A DNA stretch of 64,000 nt from positions 62,001 through 126,000 of the forward strand of contig NZ_SMYO01000006.1 in NCBI RefSeq assembly GCF_004358205.1, read 5' to 3'. Below the pieces are notes generated by a model. That model saw only the letters and a list, made by a program, of their open reading frames with translations. It ran no database searches and was not told the origin of the DNA. This DNA is from Bacillus salipaludis. GTDB taxonomy: Bacteria > Bacillota > Bacilli > Bacillales_B > DSM-18226. Of this stretch, positions 53,130-62,880 are shown one piece after another. A program made the translations under genes and the position numbers. The first letter of the stretch is position 1; each line of letters opens with the position of its first letter.

Positions 53130-54596
53130 ATGACAAATCAAAATGAAACAGGATGGAATTTTGACAATAGTTATACTCGGCTGCCAGAATCATTTTTTAC
53201 CAGTCAAAACCTGAACCCAGTCAGATCGCCTAATTTAATTATAATTAATGGACCGTTAGCAAAATCACTAGGCTTGAATGTCGAGAGACTTCAGTCAGAA
53301 GATGGGATCGCAGTCCTTGCCGGCAATCGGATTCCCGAAGGCGGTTCCCCCCTTGCTCAAGCCTATGCCGGACATCAATTTGGACATTTTACTATGTTAG
53401 GTGATGGCAGGGCGCTGCTTCTTGGTGAACAGATTACCCCTCATGGAGAACGCTATGATATTCAGCTTAAAGGTTCAGGAAGGACTCGGTATTCCCGAGG
53501 GGGGGATGGCAGGGCAACGCTTGGTCCAATGCTTCGTGAATATATCATCAGTGAAGCCATGAATGCACTTGGGATTCCGACGACTCGCAGTTTAGCAGTG
53601 GTAGAAACGGGTGAGAACATTGCCCGAGAAACCTATTTGCCAGGTGCAATCCTCACTCGTGTGGCTGCAAGTCATATTCGTGTCGGTACTTTTCAATATG
53701 TGGCAAAATGGGGAAGTGATGGGGACCTTAGAATCCTCGCAGACTATACAATAAAACGCCATTACCCAGACATTGAGGTGAATGAGAATCAATACCTTTC
53801 CCTGCTTAAGGAAGTAATTAAGCGGCAGGCTGAGCTGGTTTCAAAATGGCAGTTAGTTGGTTTTATTCATGGAGTGATGAATACTGACAACATGACAATT
53901 AGTGGGGAAACGATTGATTATGGTCCTTGTGCCTTCATGGATACATATGATCCAGAAACAGTCTTCAGTTCGATCGATGTTCAAGGGCGATATGCTTTTG
54001 GCAATCAGCCATATATGGCCGGTTGGAATCTTGCACGATTTGCAGAAACCCTTTTGCCTTTATTGCATGAGAATCAAGATGAGGCTGTAAAAATTGCTCA
54101 GGATGCCATTTCCGGTTATATGGATTTATATCAGAAGAATTGGCTTGCAGGAATGAGAAAAAAGTTGGGGATTTTTAACGAGGAAGAGCAGGATGCAACC
54201 CTTGTGGAAGATCTCCTCAAAATAATGCAGCAATACTATGCGGACTATACGAATACCTTTCGTGCACTAACGATCGAAAAGATGGAAGATACTCCTCTCA
54301 ATGGGACTCCAGAATTTACGCAATGGCATGAAAAATGGCAGGCAAGACGAGGGAGACAGGAGGAATCCAGAGAATCTTCCCTAGAGTTAATGCGTAACAG
54401 CAATCCTGCAGTTATTCCGCGGAATCATCGGGTAGAAGAGGCGCTCGAGGCAGCGGTAAATGAGGGGGACCTAAGTGTGATGGGAAAACTGCTTAACGTT
54501 CTGTCAAGACCTTACGAATACAGTACTGATCAAGAAGAATTCTGCTCATTGCCAGCACCATCAAACCTCCCTTACCGAACTTTTTGTGGTACTTGA
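53130..54596 (+). CDS. selO: Protein adenylyltransferase SelO (YdiU)
   Basis: A 488-aa pseudokinase-fold enzyme of the SelO/YdiU family, which transfers AMP from ATP to protein hydroxyls. It has [24 protein letters not shown], the ATP-binding [29 protein letters not shown], the catalytic [18 protein letters not shown] and the typical ending LPYRTFCGT, without the selenocysteine seen in some members. AAAGGAGTTACC precedes the ATG. It is a single gene. Confidence 0.94.
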   Translation: MTNQNETGWNFDNSYTRLPESFFTSQNLNPVRSPNLIIINGPLAKSLGLNVERLQSEDGIAVLAGNRIPEGGSPLAQAYAGHQFGHFTMLGDGRALLLGEQITPHGERYDIQLKGSGRTRYSRGGDGRATLGPMLREYIISEAMNALGIPTTRSLAVVETGENIARETYLPGAILTRVAASHIRVGTFQYVAKWGSDGDLRILADYTIKRHYPDIEVNENQYLSLLKEVIKRQAELVSKWQLVGFIHGVMNTDNMTISGETIDYGPCAFMDTYDPETVFSSIDVQGRYAFGNQPYMAGWNLARFAETLLPLLHENQDEAVKIAQDAISGYMDLYQKNWLAGMRKKLGIFNEEEQDATLVEDLLKIMQQYYADYTNTFRALTIEKMEDTPLNGTPEFTQWHEKWQARRGRQEESRESSLELMRNSNPAVIPRNHRVEEALEAAVNEGDLSVMGKLLNVLSRPYEYSTDQEEFCSLPAPSNLPYRTFCGT

Positions 54597-55334
54597 TGGT
54601 GTTAGTTAAAAAAACTAGTAGCATTTCAGCCATCTTGATTAACTTTAATTCATTAAACTAGAATTGCCTTCCGCTTTAAGCTTGGGTTTGACCCAGTAGC
54701 CGCCAGTCAACAGGGAGCTGTACTTTTGAAATCATGTGATTTCTATAGTATCGCTCCTTTTTTTTATTTTTCTTTTAGGCTGTTTCGTAAACCCTGTTGT
54801 TGTTTCTTACCAATATTACTCACATAAATACAATTGTAAGCAGCTGATGATTTCAAAGATGAATGAGTCTGAATGGAGTCCGAATGGAGTCCTGATTCAG
54901 ACAGGGTTGTTGATTTCAAAGAAGGTGGAGTCCGAATGGAGCCCTGATTCAGACAGGGTTGTTAATTTCAAAGATGAATGAGTCCGAATGGAGTCCTAAT
55001 ACAGACAGGGTTGTTATCAAAGACGATACTCCGAATCAACAGGCCCTTTAATCTATTCTATAAACAACAATCTTTGTGAAAACATCTTTCTTTTTTTATC
55101 AAGTTGTTTTAATTAGTATGGGACAGAATCTTAACAAGGATTATATTACAATTTTGTGAAGGCATTAAATGACTTGAACATTCTATAAAATGGGATGTTA
55201 TAATTAACCAGTAATCTTTTTAAATTTTATTCGTATAACCTTCCATTGATTTCCCTCGAATTTGTATTAATGCCCTAATGTTTATTCCTATTTCCATCAT
55301 CTATTCTGAATTCAGTTATAAGGAGCTTTTTTTT
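54597..55334. other. Long intergenic region with repeats
   Basis: A 738-bp region with no supported gene. After selO it contains an unidentified GC-richer piece (GGGTTTGACCCAGTAGCCGC near 54687) that may be a relic of a mobile element, then the 52-bp repeats at 54849-55030, then AT-rich sequence. An open frame at 54736-54981 runs partly through the repeats and is not convincing. Confidence 0.5.
54849..55030. repeat. Small tandem array, three 52-bp units
   Basis: GAGTCCGAATGGAG starts at 54876, 54928 and 54980, exactly 52 bp apart. Each unit contains TTCAGACAGGGTTGTTGATT-like sequence and TTTCAAAGA; a partial unit precedes. The period equals that of the large array at 15772-17306, and GAATGGAGTCC resembles its GAATGAAGTCC, though the remainder differs. 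Confidence 0.85.
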
Positions 55335-55928
55335 ATGGACACCAGAACAAAATGGAATACGAAACATAAAAATCGTCTTAAACAAATTGAATTTCCTGTG
55401 GCAAACCCGAGATTAAAAAATCTATCTCTTTATCTTCATGGGGGTACTGTTCTTGACCTTGCCTGTGGACTTGGTGGCAACAGTTTACTTCTTGCACGAA
55501 TGAATTATCAAGTCCAAGCCGTTGACATTTCTGAGGTTGCTATTAACTTTCTTCGGGAACAGGCAGTAAGGACCCAACTCAACATCATGCCACAAGAATG
55601 TGATTTGAAGGATTTGAACAATCTTAGTTGGAAGGAAAACTCCTTTGATTTAGCGGTGATTACCTATTATCTAGATAGAGAGCTTTTTCCTTTTTTGAAG
55701 AACATTATAAAAGAGGATGGTTATGTGTTTTTTGAAACCTATTATCTCAATTCGCAAAACGAGAATCAGGGAATATCTAAACAATATAAACTAGAGCCTC
55801 AAGAGCTGCTAAAAGAATTTCGAGACTGGAATGTGCTCTTTTTTGAGGAAAATGAACAAGAGGGAAGGCAAACCATCTTTGCAAGGAAAGTAAAAGGAAA
55901 GGCAAATCATGACCCTATATCGGAATGA
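55335..55928 (+). CDS. Class I SAM-dependent methyltransferase
   Basis: A 197-aa methyltransferase. Motif I is VLDLACGLGGNSLLLA, the acidic loop is VQAVDISEVAI, and motif IV is FDLAVITYYLDR, where an LxR-type step follows. Similar short proteins (TehB/YodH-like) are common, and the substrate is unknown. The open frame starts at 55278, but ATG 55335 has AAGGAGC nine bases upstream and begins with the conserved DTRTKWNTKHKNRL. Confidence 0.88.
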   Translation: MDTRTKWNTKHKNRLKQIEFPVANPRLKNLSLYLHGGTVLDLACGLGGNSLLLARMNYQVQAVDISEVAINFLREQAVRTQLNIMPQECDLKDLNNLSWKENSFDLAVITYYLDRELFPFLKNIIKEDGYVFFETYYLNSQNENQGISKQYKLEPQELLKEFRDWNVLFFEENEQEGRQTIFARKVKGKANHDPISE

Positions 55929-55996
55929 TCTATATCTGTAGAGGATTATTTTCGTGTCGATTTAAAAGATTTATTTTATTGAAAGGATTGGTTTAC

Positions 55997-56740
55997 ATGA
56001 TAGAGATGAAGGAAACTATAGAGAAGGTTATTGAGTTTGCCCAGTCAGGAACAAATACAAAAAGTTTTCGGCCGGATTATCCTGTTTCTGAAGAGTTTAG
56101 GGAAAGGATGATGGATACCTTTAGCGATTTTATGGACTTTACGCTAGATGCCTATTTTCACGAGGTAGTTCCCTTTTTAGAGGAATATGTAGACGAACTT
56201 AAAACAAGGGAAGAGAAAAAAGATATCTTGCTGCATAATTTATTTTGGTGGCGAATTCTGTATGATGCCAACTACAATTATAGTGAAAGCTGCATTGCGG
56301 AATATTTAGCCGAAAAGGACCGAGGGTTGGATAAGGGACCTGTGATTGAATCGTGGTTAAGGGAATCTTGGAAGGCAATCCCTAAATTCTATTATGTTGG
56401 CTATAAATATAATGACCGTTTCTTTGTTGTGGTTGATATTTTAACAGAAAAAACAATTGATGTATTAGTGTGTGACCCGCTTGCAATCCCGCCTGAAAAT
56501 GGGGAAATTGTTATGGGGACGCTCATACCGTTAGGAGCCGGTTTACATGCTCCAATCGTTGATTTTTACCACTTTGATTATGAAGCAAGAATCGATATAG
56601 CTAGGCATGTACACTACTATTATGATAGATTTTCAAAAAGTTCGACTCCGCATGAAACATTTCTTCACGTACTATCCGCTATGCTGCAAATCGAAAGACT
56701 TATCTTCATAGAAACTCATGAAAAAAAACCTCCCAAATAA
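55997..56740 (+). CDS. Hypothetical protein, 247 aa
   Basis: Not recognised. The ATG at 55997 has GAAAGGATTGG upstream and is preferred over the open-frame start at 55925, which overlaps the methyltransferase stop. It is a soluble, acidic and aromatic-rich protein (HNLFWWRILYDANYNYSESC; FYYVGYKYNDRFFVVVDILT). The repeated tryptophans and long helices suggest a globular protein. Its neighbours do not point to a function. Confidence 0.65.
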   Translation: MIEMKETIEKVIEFAQSGTNTKSFRPDYPVSEEFRERMMDTFSDFMDFTLDAYFHEVVPFLEEYVDELKTREEKKDILLHNLFWWRILYDANYNYSESCIAEYLAEKDRGLDKGPVIESWLRESWKAIPKFYYVGYKYNDRFFVVVDILTEKTIDVLVCDPLAIPPENGEIVMGTLIPLGAGLHAPIVDFYHFDYEARIDIARHVHYYYDRFSKSSTPHETFLHVLSAMLQIERLIFIETHEKKPPK

Positions 56741-56997
56741 TTCTTCTATTCCATAAAACTTTTTTGTTTTTTTTGTGAAAATATATCCATCCAATTATAA
56801 TCATCGGAAATTTATTGATGTTTTTTTAGGATAATATATCTATTTTGAGAAAATTTTGCAAAAAAAATCCTTGGAAAACTTGATATAGGGTGATTGATAG
56901 TCTATTATAAAAAATGTCCTTAAACAATCAAAATAAAAATTAATATCTTTTTTATTACAACCTCTTTTGTGAAATAAAGGGAAAAAGTTTTTTATAA

Positions 56998-57200
56998 AAA
57001 TTGAATAGTAATAGGAAAAGGTGCGCTAAAACAGCGCTTAAAAGGGAAGTACGGTTAGAATCCGTTACGGTACCCGCCACTGTTATGAGGAGTTTCATTG
57101 CAAATGTCACTGAAGTTTTTTCGGGAAGACGTAATGAAATGATGAACCTGAGTCAGGAGACCTGCCTTGTCCTATTTGCTTCATGAAACCTACGGGAATA
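56998..57200 (+). ncRNA. Cobalamin riboswitch
   Basis: The AT-rich 570-bp gap contains an adenosylcobalamin-type riboswitch: a 5' part with AAAAGGTGCGC and GGGAAGTACGGTTAGAATCC, the invariant B12-box core CCGCCACTG (57074-57082), and the 3' part CTGAGTCAGGAGACCTGCC (57148-57166). It lies upstream of a cobalamin biosynthesis operon. Binding of cobalamin should favour the terminator that follows. Exact ends are approximate. Confidence 0.92.
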
Positions 57201-57255
57201 TAGGTAGTAGTGCTGAAAAATACCAACATTATACTTTATTGTGTGTATTTAATCT

Positions 57256-57286
57256 GCACCCCTATATTCATAGGGGTGCTTTTTTG
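57256..57286 (+). terminator. Riboswitch expression-platform terminator
   Basis: GCACCCCTAT (57256-57265), loop ATTC, ATAGGGGTGC (57270-57279), then TTTTTT. It is 28 bp before cbiW, placed to stop transcription when the riboswitch is occupied. Confidence 0.92.
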
Positions 57287-57313
57287 TCTTAAAAATCAAA
57301 GGGAGAGTGTTTT

Positions 57314-57700
57314 ATGACGACCTGGAATTTAAATGGAACGAAACACCATGTACTTATTTGTAACGGAAGCAGCTGCATGAGAAAAGGCGGAGAGGAGGCA
57401 ACACAAGCTATTCGCAACGAGATTAGCAATCTGGATTTGGACGCATTCATACATACAACAAGAACAAGATGCAATGGTAGATGCAAGGATGCTCCAGTTG
57501 CCATTGTTTATCCGGATGGAACCTGGTACAAGGATGTTACACCGGAAGTAGGCAGTAGAATTGTTAAGCAACATCTATTAGGTGGAGCCTTAATGCAAGA
57601 TCATATCATTTATCAATTTGATGGGGAAGGATTTAAACAACCGGAGAATTCAGAATGCATTGAAGGAATCGTAAAGCCTGTAAAAAAGACAGTGTCATGA
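57314..57700 (+). CDS. cbiW: Thioredoxin-like [2Fe-2S] ferredoxin CbiW
   Basis: A 128-aa thioredoxin-like ferredoxin. The cysteines ICNGSSCMRKGG and TRCNGRCKDAPVA form the [2Fe-2S] ligand set typical of this fold. CbiW is the first gene of the B. megaterium cbi operon, with cbiH60 next, the order seen here. It probably supplies electrons to one or more steps of anaerobic cobalamin synthesis. GGGAGAG precedes the ATG. Confidence 0.9.
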   Translation: MTTWNLNGTKHHVLICNGSSCMRKGGEEATQAIRNEISNLDLDAFIHTTRTRCNGRCKDAPVAIVYPDGTWYKDVTPEVGSRIVKQHLLGGALMQDHIIYQFDGEGFKQPENSECIEGIVKPVKKTVS

Positions 57701-57752
57701 ATTAGATTGAACGATTTCTAGGTCTTGAATTATGGAAAGGAGGAAGATCAGG

Positions 57753-59369
57753 ATGAAAGGGAAATTGTTGGTCATCGGTTTTGGCCCGGGAGATTACAAA
57801 CATATAACCGAACGAGCACGAGAAGCAATACAAGAAAGCGATATCATCATTGGATATAAAACATATGTGGATTTAATCAAGGGGTTATTAACAGGGCAAC
57901 AACTTATTAGTACAGGAATGACAGAAGAAGTAAGCAGGGCTCAAGAAGCGGTCAAACAAGCAGAACAGGGAAAGAAAGTAGCCGTGATTTCGAGTGGTGA
58001 TGCCGGTGTTTATGGAATGGCAGGACTCGTTTATGAAGTATTGATTGAAAAAGGGTGGAAAAAGGATTCAGGGGTGGAAGTCGAAGTCATACCAGGAATT
58101 TCCGCCATTAACTCCTGTGCGGCTTTACTAGGAGCTCCAATCATGCATGATGCTTGCACCATTAGTTTAAGTGACCATTTAACACCGTGGAAATTAATTG
58201 AGAAAAGAATTGAAGCAGCTGCACAAGCGGATTTTGTAATTGCTCTTTACAATCCAAAAAGCGGGAGAAGAACAAGACAAATCGTTGAAGCGCAAAGGAT
58301 TCTATTAAAATATCGATTGCCGGAAACCCCGGTAGGATTAGTGAAAAGTGCATACCGAGACAATCAAAATATTGTAATGACCAATTTACAAGACATGCTT
58401 GACCATGAAATTGGGATGTTAACCACTGTGATCATTGGAAACTCTTCTACTTTTTTCTATGATGACTTAATGGTTACCCCGCGCGGTTATCAACGGAAAT
58501 ATACATTAAATCAGGCTATTCAGCCATTAAAACCGCATCAGCGTTTACAAAAAGAAGCTGAACCATGGGCGCTGGAACAAACTGATAATGTAAAACTAAA
58601 AAAGAAGGATCCCGTATTACTGTCTGACATAGAAACCTCGAGAGCATTGGCAGAAGAAGCACTACAATTGATTACTGGCGTGGGTGAAAACATTTCTCCT
58701 ATTGTTAATCAGCCCATCCAGTCTATTTTTGAATTGGCAGTAAGTCCTGGTGTCGCAAATAAAAAATTCACACCAAAACAGATGCTTACTCTAGCTGAAA
58801 TCACGGGGGAAGAAGGTGTGATGGAATACACGCCGGATCATTCTATTAAACTGCAGATTCTAACCTCCCAGCCAGATGAAATTGTGCAGAAATTAAAAGA
58901 TGCAAACTTTTTGATTTCTCCGATTGGCGATGTTTTAAGTGTAAAAGCCTGCGATTTTTGTGATGGCGAAAAGAAGGACTCGATTCCATATGCCGAGGAA
59001 CTGCATGAAAGGCTTGGAGGAATGGAACTTCCTAAGGAATTAAAACTCGGGGTAAACGGCTGTGGCATGGCATGTTACGGAGCGGTAAAAGAAGATATCG
59101 GTCTTGTATACCGTAATGGTGCCTTTGATTTATTTTTAGGGGCAAAAACAGTCGGAAGAAGTGCCCACCCAGGTCAAATCGTCGCGGAAGGAATTGGACC
59201 TGATGAAATAGTCGGCTTGGTTGAAAGGATTGTTCAAGAATACAAGCAAAAGGCTCATCCAAATGAGCGCTTCTATAAATTCTTTAAACGTGTAAAGCAG
59301 GTTCAAGGCTTCACCTATCAAGATATTACACCGAAAATCAAAATTGAAGAAGCGGTATGCGGAGAATAG
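57753..59369 (+). CDS. cbiH60: Cobalt-factor III methyltransferase CbiH60 (CbiH fused to a ferredoxin-reductase-like domain)
   Basis: A 538-aa fusion. Residues about 1-245 are a precorrin-3B/cobalt-factor III C17-methyltransferase: VIGFGPGDYKHITERA, SSGDAGVYGMAGLVYE and ALYNPKSGRRTRQI. The C-terminal half (about 330-538) is sulfite/nitrite-reductase-like, with CDFC and GVNGCGMACYGAVKEDIGLV as a [4Fe-4S]-type cysteine set. This is the architecture called CbiH60 in B. megaterium, a ring-contracting enzyme. AAAGGAGG lies ten bases before ATG 57753; the upstream ATG at 57732 is less likely. Confidence 0.92.
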   Translation: MKGKLLVIGFGPGDYKHITERAREAIQESDIIIGYKTYVDLIKGLLTGQQLISTGMTEEVSRAQEAVKQAEQGKKVAVISSGDAGVYGMAGLVYEVLIEKGWKKDSGVEVEVIPGISAINSCAALLGAPIMHDACTISLSDHLTPWKLIEKRIEAAAQADFVIALYNPKSGRRTRQIVEAQRILLKYRLPETPVGLVKSAYRDNQNIVMTNLQDMLDHEIGMLTTVIIGNSSTFFYDDLMVTPRGYQRKYTLNQAIQPLKPHQRLQKEAEPWALEQTDNVKLKKKDPVLLSDIETSRALAEEALQLITGVGENISPIVNQPIQSIFELAVSPGVANKKFTPKQMLTLAEITGEEGVMEYTPDHSIKLQILTSQPDEIVQKLKDANFLISPIGDVLSVKACDFCDGEKKDSIPYAEELHERLGGMELPKELKLGVNGCGMACYGAVKEDIGLVYRNGAFDLFLGAKTVGRSAHPGQIVAEGIGPDEIVGLVERIVQEYKQKAHPNERFYKFFKRVKQVQGFTYQDITPKIKIEEAVCGE

Positions 59370-59417
59370 ATTTGGAAATCTAGGGGTCCATTCTTTAAAC
59401 AAAGGGGAGAAAATATT

Positions 59418-60323
59418 TTGAAAGCAATTTTATTTGTAGGTCATGGAAGTAAGGATCGCGAAGGAAATGATCAAGTTCGTCAGTTTATAGAATCAATGAG
59501 AAGTTATTGGGACAAGAGCATCCTCGTTCAGACGAGTTTTTTGGAATTTGAAAAACCTACAGTAAATCAGGGAATTGATGTATGTGTCGAAAAAGGGGCC
59601 GACCATATTGTGGTCATTCCGATTATGCTTTTGCAAGCGGGACATTCGAAAATTCATATTCCAGCTGCTATCGATGAGGCAAAGAAAAAATATCCGGTAG
59701 TACAGTTTACCTATGGCCGACCTATTGGTGTGCATGAGGAAACGTTTGAAATCTTAAAAACGAGATTAATCGAAATTGGCGAGAATCTGGATCATCCTGA
59801 TCCCGATACGGCTGTACTACTGTTAGGACGTGGCGGAAGCGACCCGGATGCTAATAGCGATTTATACAAGATTTCTAGATTACTGTGGGAAAAAACCAAC
59901 TACCAAATTGTTGAACCGGCTTTCATGGGGGTAACCAATCCTCTTGTAGATGAAGGAATTGGGAGGTGCTTAAAGCTTGGTGCGAAGAAAGTTATTATTT
60001 TGCCATACTTTTTGTTCACGGGAATTTTAATCAAACGATTAGAAGAGATGGTGGTGCCATTCCAACAACAATATCCAGATGTTGAATTTAAATTGGCAGG
60101 GTATTTTGGCTATCACCCTAAATTGCAGAATATTCTAGTTGACCGTGTAGAAGAAGCTCTTCAGGACGAAGTGAAAATGAACTGTGATACCTGCCAATAT
60201 CGTGTGAATGCAATGGAGTATGTTCATCATCACCATCATCATGACCATGACCATGATCACCATCATCACGATCATGACCATCATCATGAACACGAAGTAC
60301 AAAAGGCAGGAGAACGAAGATGA
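59418..60323 (+). CDS. cbiX: Sirohydrochlorin cobaltochelatase CbiX (long form) with His-rich tail
   Basis: A 301-aa chelatase that inserts cobalt into sirohydrochlorin. The N-terminal FVGHGSKDREGNDQVRQFIE and the second half LLLGRGGSDPDANSDLYKIS show the duplicated CbiX-long layout. The C-terminus has CDTCQYR, a possible Fe-S or metal site, then a His/Asp-rich tail that probably stores or delivers cobalt, as in B. megaterium CbiXL. The start is TTG at 59418, with GGGGAG upstream. Its stop overlaps the next start (ATGA). Confidence 0.94.
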   Translation: MKAILFVGHGSKDREGNDQVRQFIESMRSYWDKSILVQTSFLEFEKPTVNQGIDVCVEKGADHIVVIPIMLLQAGHSKIHIPAAIDEAKKKYPVVQFTYGRPIGVHEETFEILKTRLIEIGENLDHPDPDTAVLLLGRGGSDPDANSDLYKISRLLWEKTNYQIVEPAFMGVTNPLVDEGIGRCLKLGAKKVIILPYFLFTGILIKRLEEMVVPFQQQYPDVEFKLAGYFGYHPKLQNILVDRVEEALQDEVKMNCDTCQYRVNAMEYVHHHHHHDHDHDHHHHDHDHHHEHEVQKAGERR

Positions 60324-61099
60324 TTTTAGTATTAGCTGGTACAAGTGATGCCCGAGCACTGGCTTTAGAAATCATGAAAGATGGCTATGATCTCCTTGCT
60401 ACCGTTGTAACCGACAATGCTGCACATGAACTTGGGGAATCAGGTATTTCTGTCCAAACAGGAAGATTAACGGACGATGAAATGGTGAGCTTGATTGAAT
60501 CAAAGGGAATTCAAGCGGTCGTCGATGCGAGTCACCCTTTTGCAGAAGAGGCATCCAAAAATGCGATAAGCGCGGCAAAACAAGCGGGTGTCCCTTACAT
60601 TCGTTATGAGCGTGAATCCCAAACCTTTCAATACGAGAAGATGACGGTTGTAGAAAGTTACGACGAAGCAGCCGAAATTGCTGCAAGCAAAAAAGGAGTG
60701 GTGATGCTGACTACGGGAAGCAAAACACTCCAGATTTTTACGGAGAAATTATTAGGAAAACCGGATATTCGGCTAATCGCTCGTATGCTGCCACGGGTTG
60801 ATAATATGGAAAAATGCGAACAGCTCGGGCTGCCGCAAAAAAATATTGTCGCGATTCAAGGCCCGTTTACTAAGGAGTTTGACCAAGCGCTTTATAAACA
60901 ATATGGTGTAACCTTAATGATTACTAAGGAGAGCGGCAAGGTCGGGTCGGTTGATGAAAAAGTTGAAGCGGCAAAGGATCTTGGGATAGAAGTTATCATG
61001 ATTGGACGTCCAAAAATCAATTACGGAACGGTATATTCTAATTTTTCAGATGTGGTTCAAGAACTACATAAAAAGATTGTTCCACAATTGGCCAATTAA
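60320..61099 (+). CDS. cbiJ: Precorrin-6A / cobalt-precorrin-6A reductase CbiJ
   Basis: A 259-aa CobK/CbiJ reductase that reduces the corrin ring with a nicotinamide cofactor. The N-terminal ILVLAGTSDARALALEI and the VDASHPFAEEASKNAISAA segment are family hallmarks, with FTKEFDQALYKQYGVTLMIT and KESGKVGSVDEKVEAA near the end. The ATG overlaps the cbiX stop by 4 bp, with AGGCAGGAG upstream. Confidence 0.93.
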   Translation: MILVLAGTSDARALALEIMKDGYDLLATVVTDNAAHELGESGISVQTGRLTDDEMVSLIESKGIQAVVDASHPFAEEASKNAISAAKQAGVPYIRYERESQTFQYEKMTVVESYDEAAEIAASKKGVVMLTTGSKTLQIFTEKLLGKPDIRLIARMLPRVDNMEKCEQLGLPQKNIVAIQGPFTKEFDQALYKQYGVTLMITKESGKVGSVDEKVEAAKDLGIEVIMIGRPKINYGTVYSNFSDVVQELHKKIVPQLAN

Positions 61100-61125
61100 A
61101 ATACATTTTAAAAGGAGTGAAGGAA

Positions 61126-61773
61126 ATGGATTTTCGTACCGAATTTAAACCATTAACGATTCAGCCAGAGCAAATTGAAGGAAGAAGTTTTGAAATGATT
61201 ACTGAAGAAATTGGTGAGCATCCCTTTACTGCGGAGCAATATCCGATTGTTCAGCGGATTATTCATGCATCCGCCGACTTTGAATTGGGAAAAAGCGTAC
61301 TTTTTCATCCGGATGCCATCCAGGCTGGAATACGTTCAATTCGCAGCGGAAAAAAAGTAGTTGCCGATGTTCAAATGATTCAAAGCGGGGCAAATAAAGC
61401 CAGAATTGAAAAATACGGGGGAGAAATTAAAGTTTATATTTCTGATCCGGATGTTGTACAAGAGGCGAAACGATTAAATACAACAAGAGCGATCATTTCG
61501 ATGAGAAAAGCGGTTAAAGAAGCGGAAGGCGGAATCTATGCGATTGGTAACGCCCCGACAGCATTACTTGAACTCATCCGCCTGATTAAAGAGGGGGAAG
61601 CGAAACCGGATCTTGTGATTGGGCTGCCGGTTGGCTTTGTATCAGCGGCTGAATCGAAAGAAGAATTAGCCAAACTGGACATCCCCTTTATCACGAATAT
61701 AGGCAGAAAGGGCGGCAGTACGGTAACCGTCGCGGCGCTAAATGCCATTTCTATTCTTGCAGACCGGGTGTAG
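61126..61773 (+). CDS. cbiC: Precorrin-8X methylmutase CbiC
   Basis: A 215-aa CobH/CbiC enzyme that moves a methyl group from C11 to C12 to give cobyrinate. The catalytic His is in RIIHASADFELG; GNAPTALLELIRLI and LPVGFVSAAESKEEL are conserved. The GTG at 61117 is in frame, but ATG 61126 has AAAGGAG seven bases upstream and is preferred. It is 26 bp after cbiJ. Confidence 0.94.
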   Translation: MDFRTEFKPLTIQPEQIEGRSFEMITEEIGEHPFTAEQYPIVQRIIHASADFELGKSVLFHPDAIQAGIRSIRSGKKVVADVQMIQSGANKARIEKYGGEIKVYISDPDVVQEAKRLNTTRAIISMRKAVKEAEGGIYAIGNAPTALLELIRLIKEGEAKPDLVIGLPVGFVSAAESKEELAKLDIPFITNIGRKGGSTVTVAALNAISILADRV

Positions 61774-61776
61774 AAC

Positions 61777-62880
61777 ATGCAGGAAGTACCTAAAGGTAAG
61801 TTGCGTGAAGGATATACGACTGGGGCTTGCGCAACTGCAGCAACATGTGCTGCACTAACAGCATTAATTACGGGTGAACCCCAAACAGAGTCAACCATCT
61901 TTTTGCCGGTTAAAAGATTTGCAACGTTTCAAACCGAAAGCTGTGAAGTCACTGGGAACATGGCAACCGCAAGTATCATTAAAGATGCCGGAGATGACCC
62001 GGATGCAACCCATGGGGCATTGATCATTTCTTCAGTTTCCTGGTCTGAAGAGCCGGGGATCATTCTCGACGGAGGTGTCGGGGTTGGCCGGGTTACAAAG
62101 GAAGGATTGCCCGTTCCAGTGGGGGAAGCTGCCATCAACCCGGTCCCTCGAAAGATGATCCGAAAGACAGCGGAAGGGATTTTAAGCGAGTTTGGCATCG
62201 AAAAAGGGATAAAAATCGTGATATCAGTACCAGCCGGTGAAGAAATAGCCAAAAAAACGCTGAACGGACGCTTGGGTATTATTGGAGGGATCTCAATCCT
62301 TGGTACGCGTGGTATTGTTGTTCCTTTTTCAACAGCAGCCTATAAAGCCAGTATTATTCAGGCCATCAGTGTAGCACGTGCAAGCGGGTGCGAGCATCTT
62401 GTCATAACCACTGGCGGCCGAAGTGAAAAATGTGCCATCAAACAATTTCCGGAACTTCCCGAGGAAGCCTTTGTCGAGATGGGCGACTTTGTGGGTTTTA
62501 CACTGAAACAATCCAAAAAGCAAGGTATGAAAAGAGTTTCAATGGTCGGAATGATGGGGAAATTTTCAAAAGTTGCGATGGGGACGATGATGGTTCATTC
62601 AAAAAGTGCCCCTGTTAATTTTGAGTTTTTAGCGGAAGTAGCAGGCAGTGCGGGCGCAGATGCTGTTTTGATCGAGGAAATTAAACAGGCAAATACCGCT
62701 TCCCAGGTAGGTGACATGATGGCTGCCCGTGGTTATACTTCATTTTTTGAACAGCTGAGTCGTAATTGCTGTCTCGCCGCGCTTAAGGAAGTGGATGGCG
62801 GGATTATGGTAGACACCTCCTTATATACGATGAAGGGGGAGTTTTTAGGAAAGGCGGAAGTAATGGATGGCATCGGTTAA
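61777..62880 (+). CDS. cbiD: Cobalt-precorrin-5B C1-methyltransferase CbiD
   Basis: A 367-aa CbiD, an enzyme of the anaerobic pathway. The N-terminal [20 protein letters not shown] is the family signature, and [20 protein letters not shown] and [14 protein letters not shown] follow. It starts 3 bp after the cbiC stop. A weak GTGTAGAAC precedes it, so translation may be coupled. Its 3' end overlaps the start of cbiET. Confidence 0.95.
   Translation: MQEVPKGKLREGYTTGACATAATCAALTALITGEPQTESTIFLPVKRFATFQTESCEVTGNMATASIIKDAGDDPDATHGALIISSVSWSEEPGIILDGGVGVGRVTKEGLPVPVGEAAINPVPRKMIRKTAEGILSEFGIEKGIKIVISVPAGEEIAKKTLNGRLGIIGGISILGTRGIVVPFSTAAYKASIIQAISVARASGCEHLVITTGGRSEKCAIKQFPELPEEAFVEMGDFVGFTLKQSKKQGMKRVSMVGMMGKFSKVAMGTMMVHSKSAPVNFEFLAEVAGSAGADAVLIEEIKQANTASQVGDMMAARGYTSFFEQLSRNCCLAALKEVDGGIMVDTSLYTMKGEFLGKAEVMDGIG

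Noticed and set aside
54736..54981. 81-aa ORF with a hydrophobic start
   Set aside because: It has no ribosome binding site, and its C-terminal half is translated 52-bp repeat sequence; probably chance.
57001..57186. 61-aa ORF before cbiW
   Set aside because: It coincides with the cobalamin riboswitch and has no coding signature.
60118..60375. His/Asp-rich ORFs on the minus strand
   Set aside because: They are the reverse reading of the His-rich tail of cbiX in a well-supported operon on the plus strand.
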